Assembly (NCBI RefSeq): GCF_015070375.1
Contig: NZ_JADCLL010000001.1
Coordinates: 250,501 to 314,500 of the forward strand
Direction: 5' to 3'
Length of the DNA stretch: 64,000 bases
From: Nocardioides kribbensis
GTDB lineage: Bacteria > Actinomycetota > Actinomycetes > Propionibacteriales > Nocardioidaceae
A program made the position numbers and the translations under genes. Within the stretch, counting starts at the first letter, position 1. Every line of letters begins with the position of its first letter. Below, piece after piece: positions 39,913 to 50,418 of this stretch. Below the pieces are notes generated by a model that ran no database searches, was not told the DNA's origin, and saw nothing but the letters and a program-made list of their open reading frames with translations.

Positions 39913-41423
39913 CAGGACAGCCACCGGTGGGCGCGCCGGGTGTGGGCGGCCTTGGTCGACGGGTCCAGGCCGTCGTAGAGGTTGGCGATCATGCGCGAGC
40001 GGGCGTTGCCGGCGAAGACGTCGTGGTGGTCGCGCACGAAGGTCCAGTAGAGCGCGTCCCAGTCCTCGCGCCACTCCCCCGCCGGCAGGTCCGACATCTT
40101 GCGCAGGTAGTTCGACCCCGACACGTAGGGCTTGGTGGTGATCGCCTCGCCCGCGGCGAACTGACTCATGGCGTAGACGTTGGGCACCATCACCCAGTCG
40201 TAGGCGTCGACGAACATCTCCATGAACCACTCGTAGGCGGCATCGGGCTCGGCGCGCAGCAGGCACATCGCGTTGCCGAGCACCATCAGGCGCTCGATGT
40301 GGTGGGCGTAGCCGTGGGCCAGCACCCGCTCCAGCACCAGGTCGACCGGAGCCAGCCCCGTGCGCGCGGTCCACCAGCCCTCGGCCAGCGGCCGGGTGTG
40401 GGCCAGCCGGTTGCCGCTGCGCATGCGGCGCCCGTGGACGACGTAGGTGGCGCGCATGTACTCGCGCCAGCCGATGAGCTGGCGCACGAAGCCCTCGAGG
40501 GAGGCCAGCGGCACCTCCTCGGAGGACCCGACGTCGAGCGCCCGCTCCAGCACGTGGGCCGGGGTGACCAGCCCGATGTTCAGGCCCGGGGTCAGCAGGG
40601 CGTGGAACACCCACGGGTGCTCGCGGGAGATCGCGTCCTCGAAGGGCCCGAACTCGGTGAAGCGCTCGGCGAGGAACTCCTCCAGCATCGCCTCCGCCTC
40701 GTCGTGCGAGGTCGGCCAGGCGAAGGCCGCCGCGTCGCCGGGGGCGTCGGGGAACTCCTCGCCGACCCAGGCGATGGCGTCAGCCACGGCCGGGTGCCGC
40801 TCGGGCCCGCCGTCGGCGCCGGGCCGGGCGACGGCGGGCACGGGGTGCTGCTTGGGCAGCTTCTTGCGGTTGTCGGCGTCGAAGGACCACTGGCCCCCGA
40901 CGGGCTGGTCGCCCTCGACCAGCACGTCGAGACGGCGGCGCTGCCAGGCGTAGAAGTGCTGCATGCGCGCGGTCCGGCCGCCGCTGCCGACCTGCTCGTC
41001 GACGTCGGCGCGGGAGGTGAGGAAGCACGGTGTCTCCAGGACGTCCTCGGAGCGCAGCTCGTAGCCGTGGTCGGCCAGGGCCGCGGTGAGGTCGCGCGAG
41101 AGCCAGTCGTCGACCACGTCGTAGACGCTCACCTGCGTCGGGCGCAGCCGGTCGAGGCAGTCGACGAGCCGGTCGTGGCTCGTGGCGGAGGCGGAGGTCT
41201 CGACGTGCTCGACCTCGTGGCCGGCCTCGCGCAGCCGCTCGGCGAAGCGGACCATCGAGGCGCGGTGGAGCACCAGCTTCTGGGCGTGGAAGCGGTACTG
41301 CCGGAAGAGCAGGTCGTGCTCGAGGAGCACGAAGACCGTGCCGGCCGGAGCGTCGAGGTGCGCGGCGAAGAGCTGGTGGGGCAGCACGAGGCGCACGTGG
41401 CGCGACGGGTCGGTGTCCGGCAT
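39912..41423 (-). CDS. photolyase/cryptochrome-related FAD protein (PhrB-like)
   Basis: This 503-residue protein matches the prokaryotic (6-4) photolyase/cryptochrome-related group: an N-terminal antenna domain (RLVLPHQLFAAHLDAP) and a C-terminal FAD domain (IGWREYMRATYVVHG, HHIERLMVLGNAMCLL, WVMVPNVYAMSQFA, TTKPYVSGSNYLRKMSD). Family members typically hold a 4Fe-4S cluster. Here only C89, C133 and C387 occur, and just one lies in the C-terminal domain, so the cluster is probably absent. ATG at 41423 is 6 nt after TAGGGT. It may repair UV photoproducts or sense light. Confidence 0.9.
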   Translation of the reverse strand: MPDTDPSRHVRLVLPHQLFAAHLDAPAGTVFVLLEHDLLFRQYRFHAQKLVLHRASMVRFAERLREAGHEVEHVETSASATSHDRLVDCLDRLRPTQVSVYDVVDDWLSRDLTAALADHGYELRSEDVLETPCFLTSRADVDEQVGSGGRTARMQHFYAWQRRRLDVLVEGDQPVGGQWSFDADNRKKLPKQHPVPAVARPGADGGPERHPAVADAIAWVGEEFPDAPGDAAAFAWPTSHDEAEAMLEEFLAERFTEFGPFEDAISREHPWVFHALLTPGLNIGLVTPAHVLERALDVGSSEEVPLASLEGFVRQLIGWREYMRATYVVHGRRMRSGNRLAHTRPLAEGWWTARTGLAPVDLVLERVLAHGYAHHIERLMVLGNAMCLLRAEPDAAYEWFMEMFVDAYDWVMVPNVYAMSQFAAGEAITTKPYVSGSNYLRKMSDLPAGEWREDWDALYWTFVRDHHDVFAGNARSRMIANLYDGLDPSTKAAHTRRAHRWLS

Positions 41424-41429
41424 GCACCG

Positions 41430-41435
41430 ACCCTA
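41430..41435 (-). promoter_or_regulatory. -10 hexamer TAGGGT, leaderless
   Basis: TAGGGT on the minus strand is 6 nt upstream of the ATG at 41423. Confidence 0.55.
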
Positions 41436-41518
41436 GGCAGCACCGCTCTGCCCGGGGCTCCCCCCTCGGGCCGGACCCTGCGGCGCCGTGGGCCCCACCC
41501 GCCCGGCCCCACGGAGGC

Positions 41519-41524
41519 CATACT
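41519..41524 (+). promoter_or_regulatory. -10 hexamer CATACT, leaderless
   Basis: CATACT lies 7 nt upstream of the ATG at 41532 of the dienelactone hydrolase gene. Confidence 0.45.
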
Positions 41525-41531
41525 GCCGGTC

Positions 41532-42269
41532 ATGACCCTCCTCGACTCCTGGACCCTCGGCGAGCACACCGCCGACGGCACGACCCACCCGACCTACCGC
41601 AAGGGCAGCGGCCCCGGCGTCGTGGTGATCCACGAGATCCCTGGGCTCACCCCGCAGGTCATCGCCTTCGGCGAGGAGGTGGTGGCGGCCGGCTTCACCG
41701 TCGTCATGCCCCACCTCTTCGGCACGCCCGGGGCCCCGATCGGAGCCCGCTCGGTCGCCGGGGCCTTCCGCCAGGTGTGCGTGAGCCGGGAGTTCACGAA
41801 GCTCGCCACCGGGGAGACGACCCCGGTCGCCGGGTGGCTGCGCAGCCTGGCCCGCGACCTGCACGCGGAGCTGGGCGGGCCGGGCGTCGGCGCGCTGGGC
41901 ATGTGCTTCACCGGTGGCTTCGCCCTGGCCATGATGGTCGACACCTCCGTCGCGGCGCCCGTGGTCTGCCAGCCCTCCGCACCCTTCCCCGTCGGCCGCC
42001 GCCGCGCGGGCGACGTCAACCTCTCCCCCTCCGACCTCGCGGCGGTGCGCGAGCGCGTCGCCGGCGGCTGCCAGGTGCTCGGCGTGCAGTACGACGGTGA
42101 CGTCGCCACCGGCACCCGCTTCGAGACCCTCACCCGCGAGCTGGGCGAGGGCTTCGTGCGCATCGACCTGCCCGGACGCAAGCACGCGACCCTGACGCTG
42201 CACCGCGACCAGGGCGCGGTCGACCGCGTGCTGGGCTTCTTCGAGGACAAGCTGCGGCCCGCCCCCTGA
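41532..42269 (+). CDS. dienelactone hydrolase family protein
   Basis: This 245-residue alpha/beta hydrolase has the cysteine nucleophile C125 in ALGMCFTGGFAL, the glutamate E35 in VIHEIPGL that activates it in classic dienelactone hydrolases, and a catalytic histidine in GRKHATLT. Dienelactone hydrolases open the lactone in chlorocatechol-type pathways; many actinobacterial relatives act on other substrates. No aromatic-degradation genes lie nearby. It diverges from the photolyase-like gene and both have leaderless-type promoters. Confidence 0.92.
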   Translation: MTLLDSWTLGEHTADGTTHPTYRKGSGPGVVVIHEIPGLTPQVIAFGEEVVAAGFTVVMPHLFGTPGAPIGARSVAGAFRQVCVSREFTKLATGETTPVAGWLRSLARDLHAELGGPGVGALGMCFTGGFALAMMVDTSVAAPVVCQPSAPFPVGRRRAGDVNLSPSDLAAVRERVAGGCQVLGVQYDGDVATGTRFETLTRELGEGFVRIDLPGRKHATLTLHRDQGAVDRVLGFFEDKLRPAP

Positions 42270-42275
42270 CGAGAC

Positions 42276-42290
42276 CCGCCCCGCGGGCGG
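42276..42290 (+). terminator. candidate hairpin after dienelactone hydrolase gene
   Basis: CCGCCC and GGGCGG form a 6-bp stem with a 3-nt loop directly after the stop codon and before the promoter of the next gene. Confidence 0.35.
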
Positions 42291-42293
42291 TTA

Positions 42294-42310
42294 CCGATCG
42301 TTAACATCGG
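42294..42310 (+). promoter_or_regulatory. -10 TAACAT within an imperfect palindrome
   Basis: TAACAT at 42302-42307 is 7 nt upstream of the ATG at 42315, giving a leaderless arrangement. The hexamer is embedded in CCGATCGTTAACATCGG, an imperfect palindrome whose outer arms CCGAT/ATCGG are complementary, so a repressor could bind over it. Confidence 0.45.
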
Positions 42311-42314
42311 GGCC

Positions 42315-43592
42315 ATGCTCTTCCGGCTCCGCCAGCTCCTGACCGCGGCGCTCGTCGCCAACGCGCTGCGCCCGGTGCCGGGCTTCAGGACGGCCGTGCC
42401 GGTCTTCCTGGCCGGCTGGGGCACCAGCGAGCTCGCCCCGCACCTGCTCGCGGCCACGGCCGCCGACACCGCCCGCCACGCCCGTCGGCGCGGGCTGACC
42501 CGCACCGGCGCGCTGCTGGCCCTCGCCAACGCCGCCGGCCTGGCCTGGATGCTGCGCACGAGCGCGCAGGCGCGCGGGGTGGCCGACCGCGCCCTGGTCG
42601 ACGCCCTCGGCGTCGACTACCTCGACGAGATCGACACCGAGGTCCCCCGCGACGTGCGCGTGCCGTGGCGGCGGCTGCTCAACCCCTTCCGCATGCGCGA
42701 GCCCGGGGTGCACGTGGAGCGCGACATCGCCTACGACGACACCCTGGGCCGGCGCGGCCTGCTCGACGTCTACACAGCCGTCGAGCGCCCCGCCGGCCTG
42801 CCCGAGGGCGGCGCTCCCGTCCTGGTGCAGGTCCACGGCGGCGGCTGGACGCTGGGCGCCAAGGACACCCAGGGCATCCCGCTGATGCAGCACCTCGCCG
42901 CCCGCGGCTGGGTCTGCGTCGCCCCCAACTACCGGCTGGCGCCGCAGCACCCGTTCCCGGCGCAGATCGTCGACGTGAAGAAGGTGCTGGCGTGGGTCCA
43001 CGAGCACATCGCGGCCTACGGCGGCGACCCGTCGTACGTCGCGATCACGGGGGGCTCGGCCGGCGGCCACCTCGCCGCGCTCGCGGCCCTGACGCCCGGC
43101 GACCCCGCCTGGCAGCCCGGCTTCGAGGACGCCGACACCTCCGTGCAGGTCGCGGTGCCGCACTACGGCGTCTACGACCTGGCCGGGGCCACCGGCCTGC
43201 GCAGCGCCGTGCAGATGCGCGACCGCTTCCTCGGACCCCGGATCCTGCGCCGGCGCTGGCGCGAGGACCCCGAGCCCTTCGAGGCCGGGTCGCCGCTGCT
43301 GCGGGTGGGGCCCGAGGCCCCCGACTTCTTCGTCGTGCACGGTCGCCTCGACAGCCTGGTGCAGGTCGACCAGGCGCGGCTCTTCGTCGAGGCGCTGCGC
43401 CGGACCTCGCGCCGCTCGGTCGTCTACGCCGAGCTGCCGGGCGCCCAGCACGCCTTCGACGTCCTGCCCTCGGTGCGCTCGGTGGCCGTCGTGCGTGCGG
43501 TGGACCGCTTCCTGCACTGGCACTGGGCCCGCCACCGCAGGGCGCTGGCACCGGCCGTGGCGGCCGGCGAGGAGGACTCGCGACCCGCGTGA
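42315..43592 (+). CDS. alpha/beta hydrolase (hormone-sensitive-lipase-like esterase)
   Basis: This 425-residue protein has the oxyanion-hole motif HGGG (174-177), the nucleophile S248 in ITGGSAGGHLAA, an aspartate in VVHGRLDSLV and a histidine in GAQHAFDV, as in the HSL/LipN esterase family. The N-terminal ~110 residues include hydrophobic stretches that may tether it to the membrane. It probably hydrolyses short- or medium-chain esters. The ATG is supported by the -10 hexamer 7 nt upstream. Confidence 0.88.
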   Translation: MLFRLRQLLTAALVANALRPVPGFRTAVPVFLAGWGTSELAPHLLAATAADTARHARRRGLTRTGALLALANAAGLAWMLRTSAQARGVADRALVDALGVDYLDEIDTEVPRDVRVPWRRLLNPFRMREPGVHVERDIAYDDTLGRRGLLDVYTAVERPAGLPEGGAPVLVQVHGGGWTLGAKDTQGIPLMQHLAARGWVCVAPNYRLAPQHPFPAQIVDVKKVLAWVHEHIAAYGGDPSYVAITGGSAGGHLAALAALTPGDPAWQPGFEDADTSVQVAVPHYGVYDLAGATGLRSAVQMRDRFLGPRILRRRWREDPEPFEAGSPLLRVGPEAPDFFVVHGRLDSLVQVDQARLFVEALRRTSRRSVVYAELPGAQHAFDVLPSVRSVAVVRAVDRFLHWHWARHRRALAPAVAAGEEDSRPA

Positions 43593-43757
43593 CCCGTGAC
43601 ACGTCACCGATCGACGGGCACCCGTCTGACCAGGCGTCTTCACGACCTCTTCACGGGTGGCTCGACACTTCGACGTGACGAGTCAGGCGACCGGTGTCAT
43701 GCTCGTCTCAGGGGGGCGGTCTTCCGCCGAGAAACGTCTGGACGAGGGAGGGCCGGC

Positions 43758-44126
43758 ATGGCCAAGGTGTTGGTGGTCGAGGACGAGAGCGACGTGCGCG
43801 AGCTGCTGTCGACGGTGCTCGAGATGAACGGCCACGAGGTCGAGAGCGTGCCCGAGTCGTGGAACGCCATGGTCGAGGTCAGCGCCGGCTCCTTCGACCT
43901 GGTCGTGATGGACGTCAGCATGCCCGGAATGAACGGCCTGGAGCTGGCCCGGCTACTCAAGGCGCAGCCCTCGGCGGGCTCGCCGCAGATCCTCATGGTC
44001 TCGGCCCGCTCCTCGCGCGACGACATCGCCGCCGGCCTCGCCGCCGGCGCGGACGCCTACGTCACCAAGCCCTTCAGCATCGGCGACCTCAGCCGCCGCG
44101 TCGAGGACATGCTCGCCGCGGTGTGA
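43758..44126 (+). CDS. single-domain response regulator (receiver only)
   Basis: This 122-residue CheY-like receiver has the acidic pair in VVEDESD, the phosphoacceptor aspartate in DLVVMDVSMPGMNG, the serine switch position in LMVSARSS and the lysine in VTKPFS. There is no output domain, so it must act through protein contacts or in a phosphorelay. GGGAGGG lies 7 nt before the ATG at 43758. No histidine kinase is adjacent. The upstream 165 bp holds a short direct repeat (TCTTCACG) but no clear promoter. Confidence 0.9.
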   Translation: MAKVLVVEDESDVRELLSTVLEMNGHEVESVPESWNAMVEVSAGSFDLVVMDVSMPGMNGLELARLLKAQPSAGSPQILMVSARSSRDDIAAGLAAGADAYVTKPFSIGDLSRRVEDMLAAV

Positions 44127-44161
44127 GCCCCACCGGCTCCGCGGCCCCACCGGCGCGGCGC

Positions 44162-45908
<1,747 letters not shown>

Positions 45909-45916
<8 letters not shown>

Positions 45917-46634
45917 GCGCCGCCGACGGCTTGCGGAAGTAGAGCACCATGCTCTTGCCGATGAGCGGGTCGAGCACCCGGCCGGCCACGCGCAGCGCAC
46001 GCGGCTGCTTCATGATCTCCCACACCAGCAGCCGGTGGTAGGCCCTGGCGAGGGGGTGGTCGTCGTTGCGCACGCCGACGGCGCACTTGATCCACCAGTA
46101 GGGCGAGTGCAGGCCGTGGGCGTAGTCCTTGCCCTCGAAGGCCAGCCCGGCGTTGGCGAGCTTGCCGATCAGCTCCTTGTCGGAGTAGATGCGGATGTGG
46201 CCGCCCGGGACGTTGTGGTAGTCGTCGGAGAGCTTCCAGTTGACGACCTCGGGGAACCACCGCGGCACCGAGACCGCCAGGGTGCCGCCGGGCCGCAGCA
46301 CGCGCACGAGCTCCTCGATGGCCTGGATGTCGGCCGGGATGTGCTCGAGCACCTCGGCCGCGACGACGCGGTCGAACTCCCCGTCGGCGAAGGGCAGCTG
46401 CAGGGCGTCGCCCTCCTTGACGTCGGCCTCGGCGCCCTCGGGCACCTCACCGGCCTCGCGCATGGCCACGAAGAGCTCGCGCACCCCGGCCAGCTCGTCG
46501 GCGTCCTGGTCGAAGGCGACCACGTCGCCGCCGCGGCGGTACATCTCGAAGGCGTGGCGACCGGCGCCGCAGCCCATGTCGAGCACGCGGTCGCCGGGGC
46601 GCAGGCCCAGGCGGTCGAAGTCAACGGTCAGCAC
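45909..46634 (-). CDS. class I SAM-dependent methyltransferase (UbiE/type 11)
   Basis: This 241-residue enzyme has VLDMGCGAGRHAFEMYRRG as motif I, an acidic AFDQDADEL post-I segment, DRVVAAEVLEHIPAD and a C-terminal region SPYWWIKCAVG, typical of type 11 methyltransferases. GTG at 46634 has GGAGG 6 nt upstream and overlaps the glycosyltransferase stop by 14 nt. It is the middle gene of a glycosyltransferase-methyltransferase-toroid operon, so it may methylate the glycosylated product, which is inference. Confidence 0.9.
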
Positions 46635-47916
46635 GTGCGTTCCTCCTGCTGCGGCGGCCCTTGCGGCCGGTGGACGGCATGGGCCCCTCGGCCCTCCAGG
46701 CGGCGACGACCTCGTCGTAGGCCTCGGCCACCGTGGCCGCGACCGCCCGCCAGCTGAACATCTCCTCGACCCGTCGGCGCCCGGCGGCGCCCATCCTCGC
46801 GCGGCGCTCGGGGTCGTCGAGCAGCGCGGCCAGGGCGGCCTCGAGCTCCCCGACGTCGCCCGGGGCGACCAGGTCGGCGCACTCGCCGTCGGGTCCCACG
46901 ACCTCGGGGATGGCGCCGGCCCGCGAGACGACCAGGGGCGTCGCGCACGCCATGAGCTCGGCGGTCGGCAGCGAGAAGCCCTCGTAGAGCGAGGGCACGC
47001 ACGCGAGCTCGGCAGAGCCCATCAGCCGCACCAGCTCCTCGTCGGAGACGCCGTGGACGAAGGAGACCGCGTCTCCGATCGCGAGCCGGTCGATGAGCTG
47101 CTCGGTGCGGCCCCCGGGCTGAGGACGCGTCACCAGCACCAGCTCGAGGTCGCGCTCGGTGCGGAGCTTGGCGAAGGCCTCCAGCAGCGTGGCGATGCCC
47201 TTCATCGGGGCGTCGGCGCTGGCCATGGCCAGGATGCGGCCCGGCACGCGCGGCTCGGTCGGCGGCACGAAGACGTCGTCGACGCCGAGCAGGATGGTCT
47301 GCATGCGGGCGGGGTCGACGCCGAAGTCGGTGGCGATGTCGCGCCGCGAGGTCTCCGAGGGCGTGAGGATCCGGCGGGCGCTGCGGGCCACGCGACCCTG
47401 CATCCGCAGGAAGCCGTACCAGCGGCGCAGCGTCACCTTGCGCCACGGGTGCGTGGCGCCCTCGAGGTCGATGCGGCGGTCGAAGGTGATCGGGTGGTGC
47501 AGCGTGGTGATGAGCGGCATGACCTGCTCCACGTCGAGCATGCCGTAGCCCAGCACCTGGTTGTCGTGGGCGATGTCGAACTCGTCGGCGCGCTCGCGCA
47601 GCAGCCGCGCCACCCGCGTGCTGAAGGTCTTGGGCTCGGGGAAGCCCGCGGCGCACATCGTGGCGAACTCCTCCACGTCGACCCGGTCGCGGAACTCGCG
47701 CAGGTGGGGCACGCGGAAGGGGTCGGTCTCGCGGTAGAGGTCGAGGCTCGGCACCTTCGTCAGCGCCACGCCCGGGTCGAGCTCGGGGTAGGGCTGGCCC
47801 GAGAAGACCTCGACGGTGTGCCCCAGGGCCACCAGCTCGCGCGAGAGGTGACGGACGTAGATGCCCTGGCCCCCGCAGTGCGGCTTGGAGCGGTAGGACA
47901 GCAAGGCCACCCGCAT
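46621..47916 (-). CDS. glycosyltransferase family 4
   Basis: This 431-residue GT-B enzyme begins MRVALLSYRSKPHCGGQGIY. It has a C-terminal GT4 domain with GRILAMASADAPMKGIATLL, LVTRPQPGG and the EX7E region SLYEGFSLPTAELMACATPL. It should transfer a nucleotide-sugar unit to an unknown acceptor. ATG at 47916 is preferred to an upstream GTG because the family begins here. It leads a three-gene unit with a methyltransferase and a toroid protein, an arrangement I recall as conserved in actinobacteria. Confidence 0.92.
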   Translation of the reverse strand: MRVALLSYRSKPHCGGQGIYVRHLSRELVALGHTVEVFSGQPYPELDPGVALTKVPSLDLYRETDPFRVPHLREFRDRVDVEEFATMCAAGFPEPKTFSTRVARLLRERADEFDIAHDNQVLGYGMLDVEQVMPLITTLHHPITFDRRIDLEGATHPWRKVTLRRWYGFLRMQGRVARSARRILTPSETSRRDIATDFGVDPARMQTILLGVDDVFVPPTEPRVPGRILAMASADAPMKGIATLLEAFAKLRTERDLELVLVTRPQPGGRTEQLIDRLAIGDAVSFVHGVSDEELVRLMGSAELACVPSLYEGFSLPTAELMACATPLVVSRAGAIPEVVGPDGECADLVAPGDVGELEAALAALLDDPERRARMGAAGRRRVEEMFSWRAVAATVAEAYDEVVAAWRAEGPMPSTGRKGRRSRRNARADR

Positions 47917-47971
47917 TCGTGTCCCGACCCTTCTCGACGACGACGCGCGACCCGGCGGGCTACGCACCGGT

Positions 47972-47977
47972 AGCCTA
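47972..47977 (-). promoter_or_regulatory. -10-like TAGGCT of the glycosyltransferase operon
   Basis: TAGGCT on the minus strand is 55 nt from the glycosyltransferase ATG, so here a true 5' leader with an AAGGG ribosome site is expected. Confidence 0.35.
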
Positions 47978-47997
47978 GACGGACCCGGGGCCGCTCC

Positions 47998-49035
47998 TCA
48001 GCCGAGGGCGCTGGAGTGGCCGGGGAAGGTCGAGGCGGCCGGGTCGATCACCACCGCCGCGTTGTTGACCGCGGTCGCCGCCTCCCCGAAGCCGGTGGCG
48101 ATCAACCGGACCTTGCCGGGGTGCTCGGCCACGTCGCCGGCGGCGAAGACCCGCGGCAGCGACGTGCGCATGGCCGCGTCGACCACCACGTGGCGCCGCT
48201 CGACGCCCAGTCCCCAGCCCTGGAGCGGACCGAGGTCGGCGACGAAGCCGAGCGCCGCCACCACCGCCTGGCACGGCAGCGTCAGCACCTCGCGCGTCCC
48301 GGCCCGGGCCTCGCCCCGCGCGACGTCGACCTCGGCCAGCGGCCGGCCGGCCTCCCCCTCGACCGGTCGCAGCGCGACGACCTCGGCGTCGGTCAGCACG
48401 CGCGCCGAGGAGGCCCGCACCTGCGCCACGGTGCGCTCGTGGGCGCGGAACGCCGTACGCCGGTGCACGAGGGTGACCGACCGGGCCACGGGCTCCAGGT
48501 GCAGCACCCAGTCGAGCGCGCTGTCACCGCCGCCGACGACCACCACGTCGCGCCCGGCGTAGGGCTCGCTGGTCGGCACGAAGAACTCCAGCCCGCGCCC
48601 CAGCCAGCCCTCACCCGCCGCGAGGGGGCGCGGGGCGAAGCGCCCGATCCCCGCCGTCACCAGCACGGCGCCGGCGCGCACCTGTGTGCCGTCGTCGAGC
48701 CCGACCACCACCTCGTCCTCGCCGTGCACCAGGGTCGAGGCCGTGCGTCCGAGCAGGTGCACGGCGTCGGCGCCGGCCGCCTGCTCGACCAGGGCGCTCA
48801 CCAGGTCGCGTCCGCGCACGGCGGGGAAGCCCGCGACGTCGAGGATGAGCTTCTCGGGGTACATCGCGGTGACCTGGCCGCCGAGCTCGGGCAGGGAGTC
48901 GACGAGAGCCACCCGGAGCCCACGGAAGCCTGCGTAGTAGGTCGCGAAGAGGCCCGTCGGGCCGGCGCCGACGACGACCAGGTCGCAGGTCACGACGGCC
49001 CCTGGGGTCGCGGCGTTCCCGTCGGTCGAGGTCAC
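47998..49035 (-). CDS. ferredoxin/flavodoxin-NADP reductase (thioredoxin-reductase-like)
   Basis: This 345-residue flavoprotein has two dinucleotide-binding motifs, VVVGAGPTGLFATYYAG for FAD near residue 20 and [13 protein letters not shown] for NADPH near residue 165, plus FAAGDVAEHPGKVRLIATG. The redox-active CxxC of thioredoxin reductase is missing, so it fits the YumC-type ferredoxin-NADP reductase family. GTG at 49035 follows a GGGAGGACC ribosome site. It is likely monocistronic and diverges from the DUF1707 gene. Confidence 0.9.
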   Translation of the reverse strand: MTSTDGNAATPGAVVTCDLVVVGAGPTGLFATYYAGFRGLRVALVDSLPELGGQVTAMYPEKLILDVAGFPAVRGRDLVSALVEQAAGADAVHLLGRTASTLVHGEDEVVVGLDDGTQVRAGAVLVTAGIGRFAPRPLAAGEGWLGRGLEFFVPTSEPYAGRDVVVVGGGDSALDWVLHLEPVARSVTLVHRRTAFRAHERTVAQVRASSARVLTDAEVVALRPVEGEAGRPLAEVDVARGEARAGTREVLTLPCQAVVAALGFVADLGPLQGWGLGVERRHVVVDAAMRTSLPRVFAAGDVAEHPGKVRLIATGFGEAATAVNNAAVVIDPAASTFPGHSSALG

Positions 49036-49122
49036 GGTCCGATGGTCCTCCCGTTCGCCGTGTCGCGCCAGCGACCTCGCGCCGGGCCGCACGGACCGGC
49101 CGGCTCCCCCGTCGGGCGGGCC

Positions 49123-49128
49123 TAGGAT
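49123..49128 (+). promoter_or_regulatory. -10 hexamer TAGGAT, leaderless
   Basis: TAGGAT is 7 nt upstream of GTG at 49136. It contains an alternative in-frame ATG at 49127, which is therefore unlikely to be the start. Confidence 0.5.
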
Positions 49129-49135
49129 GACGCGC

Positions 49136-49690
49136 GTGGATGTCTCCGGGGTCTGGTCGTCGTTCGCCCACGACCCGCGCCTGCCCGAGCACGCGGCCCT
49201 GCGCGCCTCCGACCGCGACCGCTCGGTCGTGCAGGACGTGCTCGCGGAGGCCTACGCCGACGGGCGTCTCGACCCGGCCGACCTCGAGGAGCGCTCCGCG
49301 AGGGCCTCCGGGCTCCGCACGCTCGGGGAGGTGCCCCCGCTCCTCGCCGACCTCCTGCCGCAGCGGCCCGTCCTGGAGGTCGCGGGGCCGGGCGTCCCCG
49401 CCGGGCGCCCCGGTGCGCTCACCCCGGCCCAGATCCACGCGCGGGCCGTGGCGGCCTACGACGCGGAGCGCCGCCAGGCGCTGCTGGGCTTCCTCGGCCC
49501 GACCCTGGTCTGCTGGGTGGTGTGGGCCTCGCTCGGCCTCGGCGGCCCGGGCTTCGACCCCGCCTTCCCGTGGCCGGCCATCGTGATGGCGGCGACGTTC
49601 GTCAACTACGCGCGGGTCCTGCTGACCCGCGAGGAGACGGTCGCGTCGGTGACCCGCAAGCTCGAGCGGAAGCAGGCCCACCTCCCGTGA
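49136..49690 (+). CDS. DUF1707 membrane protein
   Basis: This 184-residue protein carries a DUF1707 segment (LRASDRDRSVVQDVLAEAYADG and LDPADLEERSARA) and two C-terminal helices (LGFLGPTLVCWVVWASLGLG and WPAIVMAATFVNYARVLL). DUF1707 is a short actinobacterial domain, often at the N-terminus of membrane or regulatory proteins; its role is unknown. The start at 49136 follows the leaderless hexamer. The stop overlaps the next GTG. Confidence 0.85.
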   Translation: MDVSGVWSSFAHDPRLPEHAALRASDRDRSVVQDVLAEAYADGRLDPADLEERSARASGLRTLGEVPPLLADLLPQRPVLEVAGPGVPAGRPGALTPAQIHARAVAAYDAERRQALLGFLGPTLVCWVVWASLGLGGPGFDPAFPWPAIVMAATFVNYARVLLTREETVASVTRKLERKQAHLP

Positions 49691-50418
49691 GTCGGGAGCG
49701 CGTCACGCGGCCGACCCCGGGCGGCGAGGTGGACCCCGACGACCGGCACCGGCTCCGGCCCGTGCTCGGCGACCAGCCCTCGGGGGTGCTCCTCGGCGCC
49801 CAGCTGGTGGCGATCCTGGCCTACCCGTTCCTCGACGGCAGCGTCGTGGGGCGCGCGCTCATCGGCGTGGTGCAGATCGCCGTCGTCGGCCTGGCGCTGT
49901 GGGCCGTGCGCCGCACCCCGGCGCTGAACTGGATCGCCCTGGTGGTGGGCGCCCCGGCGATGGTGTTCACCGTGCTCGAGGCCGCGACGCCCGACACCGC
50001 CTGGGTGGTGCTCGTCTCGGCCCTGCTGCACGCACCGTTCTACTTCTACGTCTCCTACAGCATGATCCGCTACCTCTTCCACGACGACCGGGTGACCCGC
50101 GACGAGCTCTTCGCCACCGGCGCGGCCTTCACGGTCGTGGCGTGGGGCTTCGCCTACGTCTACGCAGCCCTCCAGGTGGTCTGGCCGGGGTCGTTCGTCG
50201 GCACGGGCCCGGCGCAGGACCGCGCGTGGTTCGAGCTGCTCTACCTGTCGTTCTCGACCCTCACCAGCGTCGGCCTCTCCGACGTCGTGCCCGTGCTGCC
50301 CCACGCGCGCTCGTTCGTGATGATCGAGATGCTGGCCGGCGTGCTCTACGTCGCGCTGGTGGTTGCGCGCCTGGTGGGGCTCACCGTCAACCGCGGCGCC
50401 CGTCAGGACGGGTCGTAG
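49687..50418 (+). CDS. ion-channel-like membrane protein with degenerate filter
   Basis: This 243-residue protein has about six hydrophobic helices and a pore-like segment LSFSTLTSVGLSDVVPVL just before the last helix, placed like the K+ channel filter (TVGYGD). Here the filter reads TSVGLSD, so selectivity for K+ is doubtful. It lacks regulatory domains. It is coupled to the DUF1707 gene by a GTGA overlap, and its stop overlaps the convergent response regulator by 16 bp. Confidence 0.72.
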   Translation: MSRERVTRPTPGGEVDPDDRHRLRPVLGDQPSGVLLGAQLVAILAYPFLDGSVVGRALIGVVQIAVVGLALWAVRRTPALNWIALVVGAPAMVFTVLEAATPDTAWVVLVSALLHAPFYFYVSYSMIRYLFHDDRVTRDELFATGAAFTVVAWGFAYVYAALQVVWPGSFVGTGPAQDRAWFELLYLSFSTLTSVGLSDVVPVLPHARSFVMIEMLAGVLYVALVVARLVGLTVNRGARQDGS

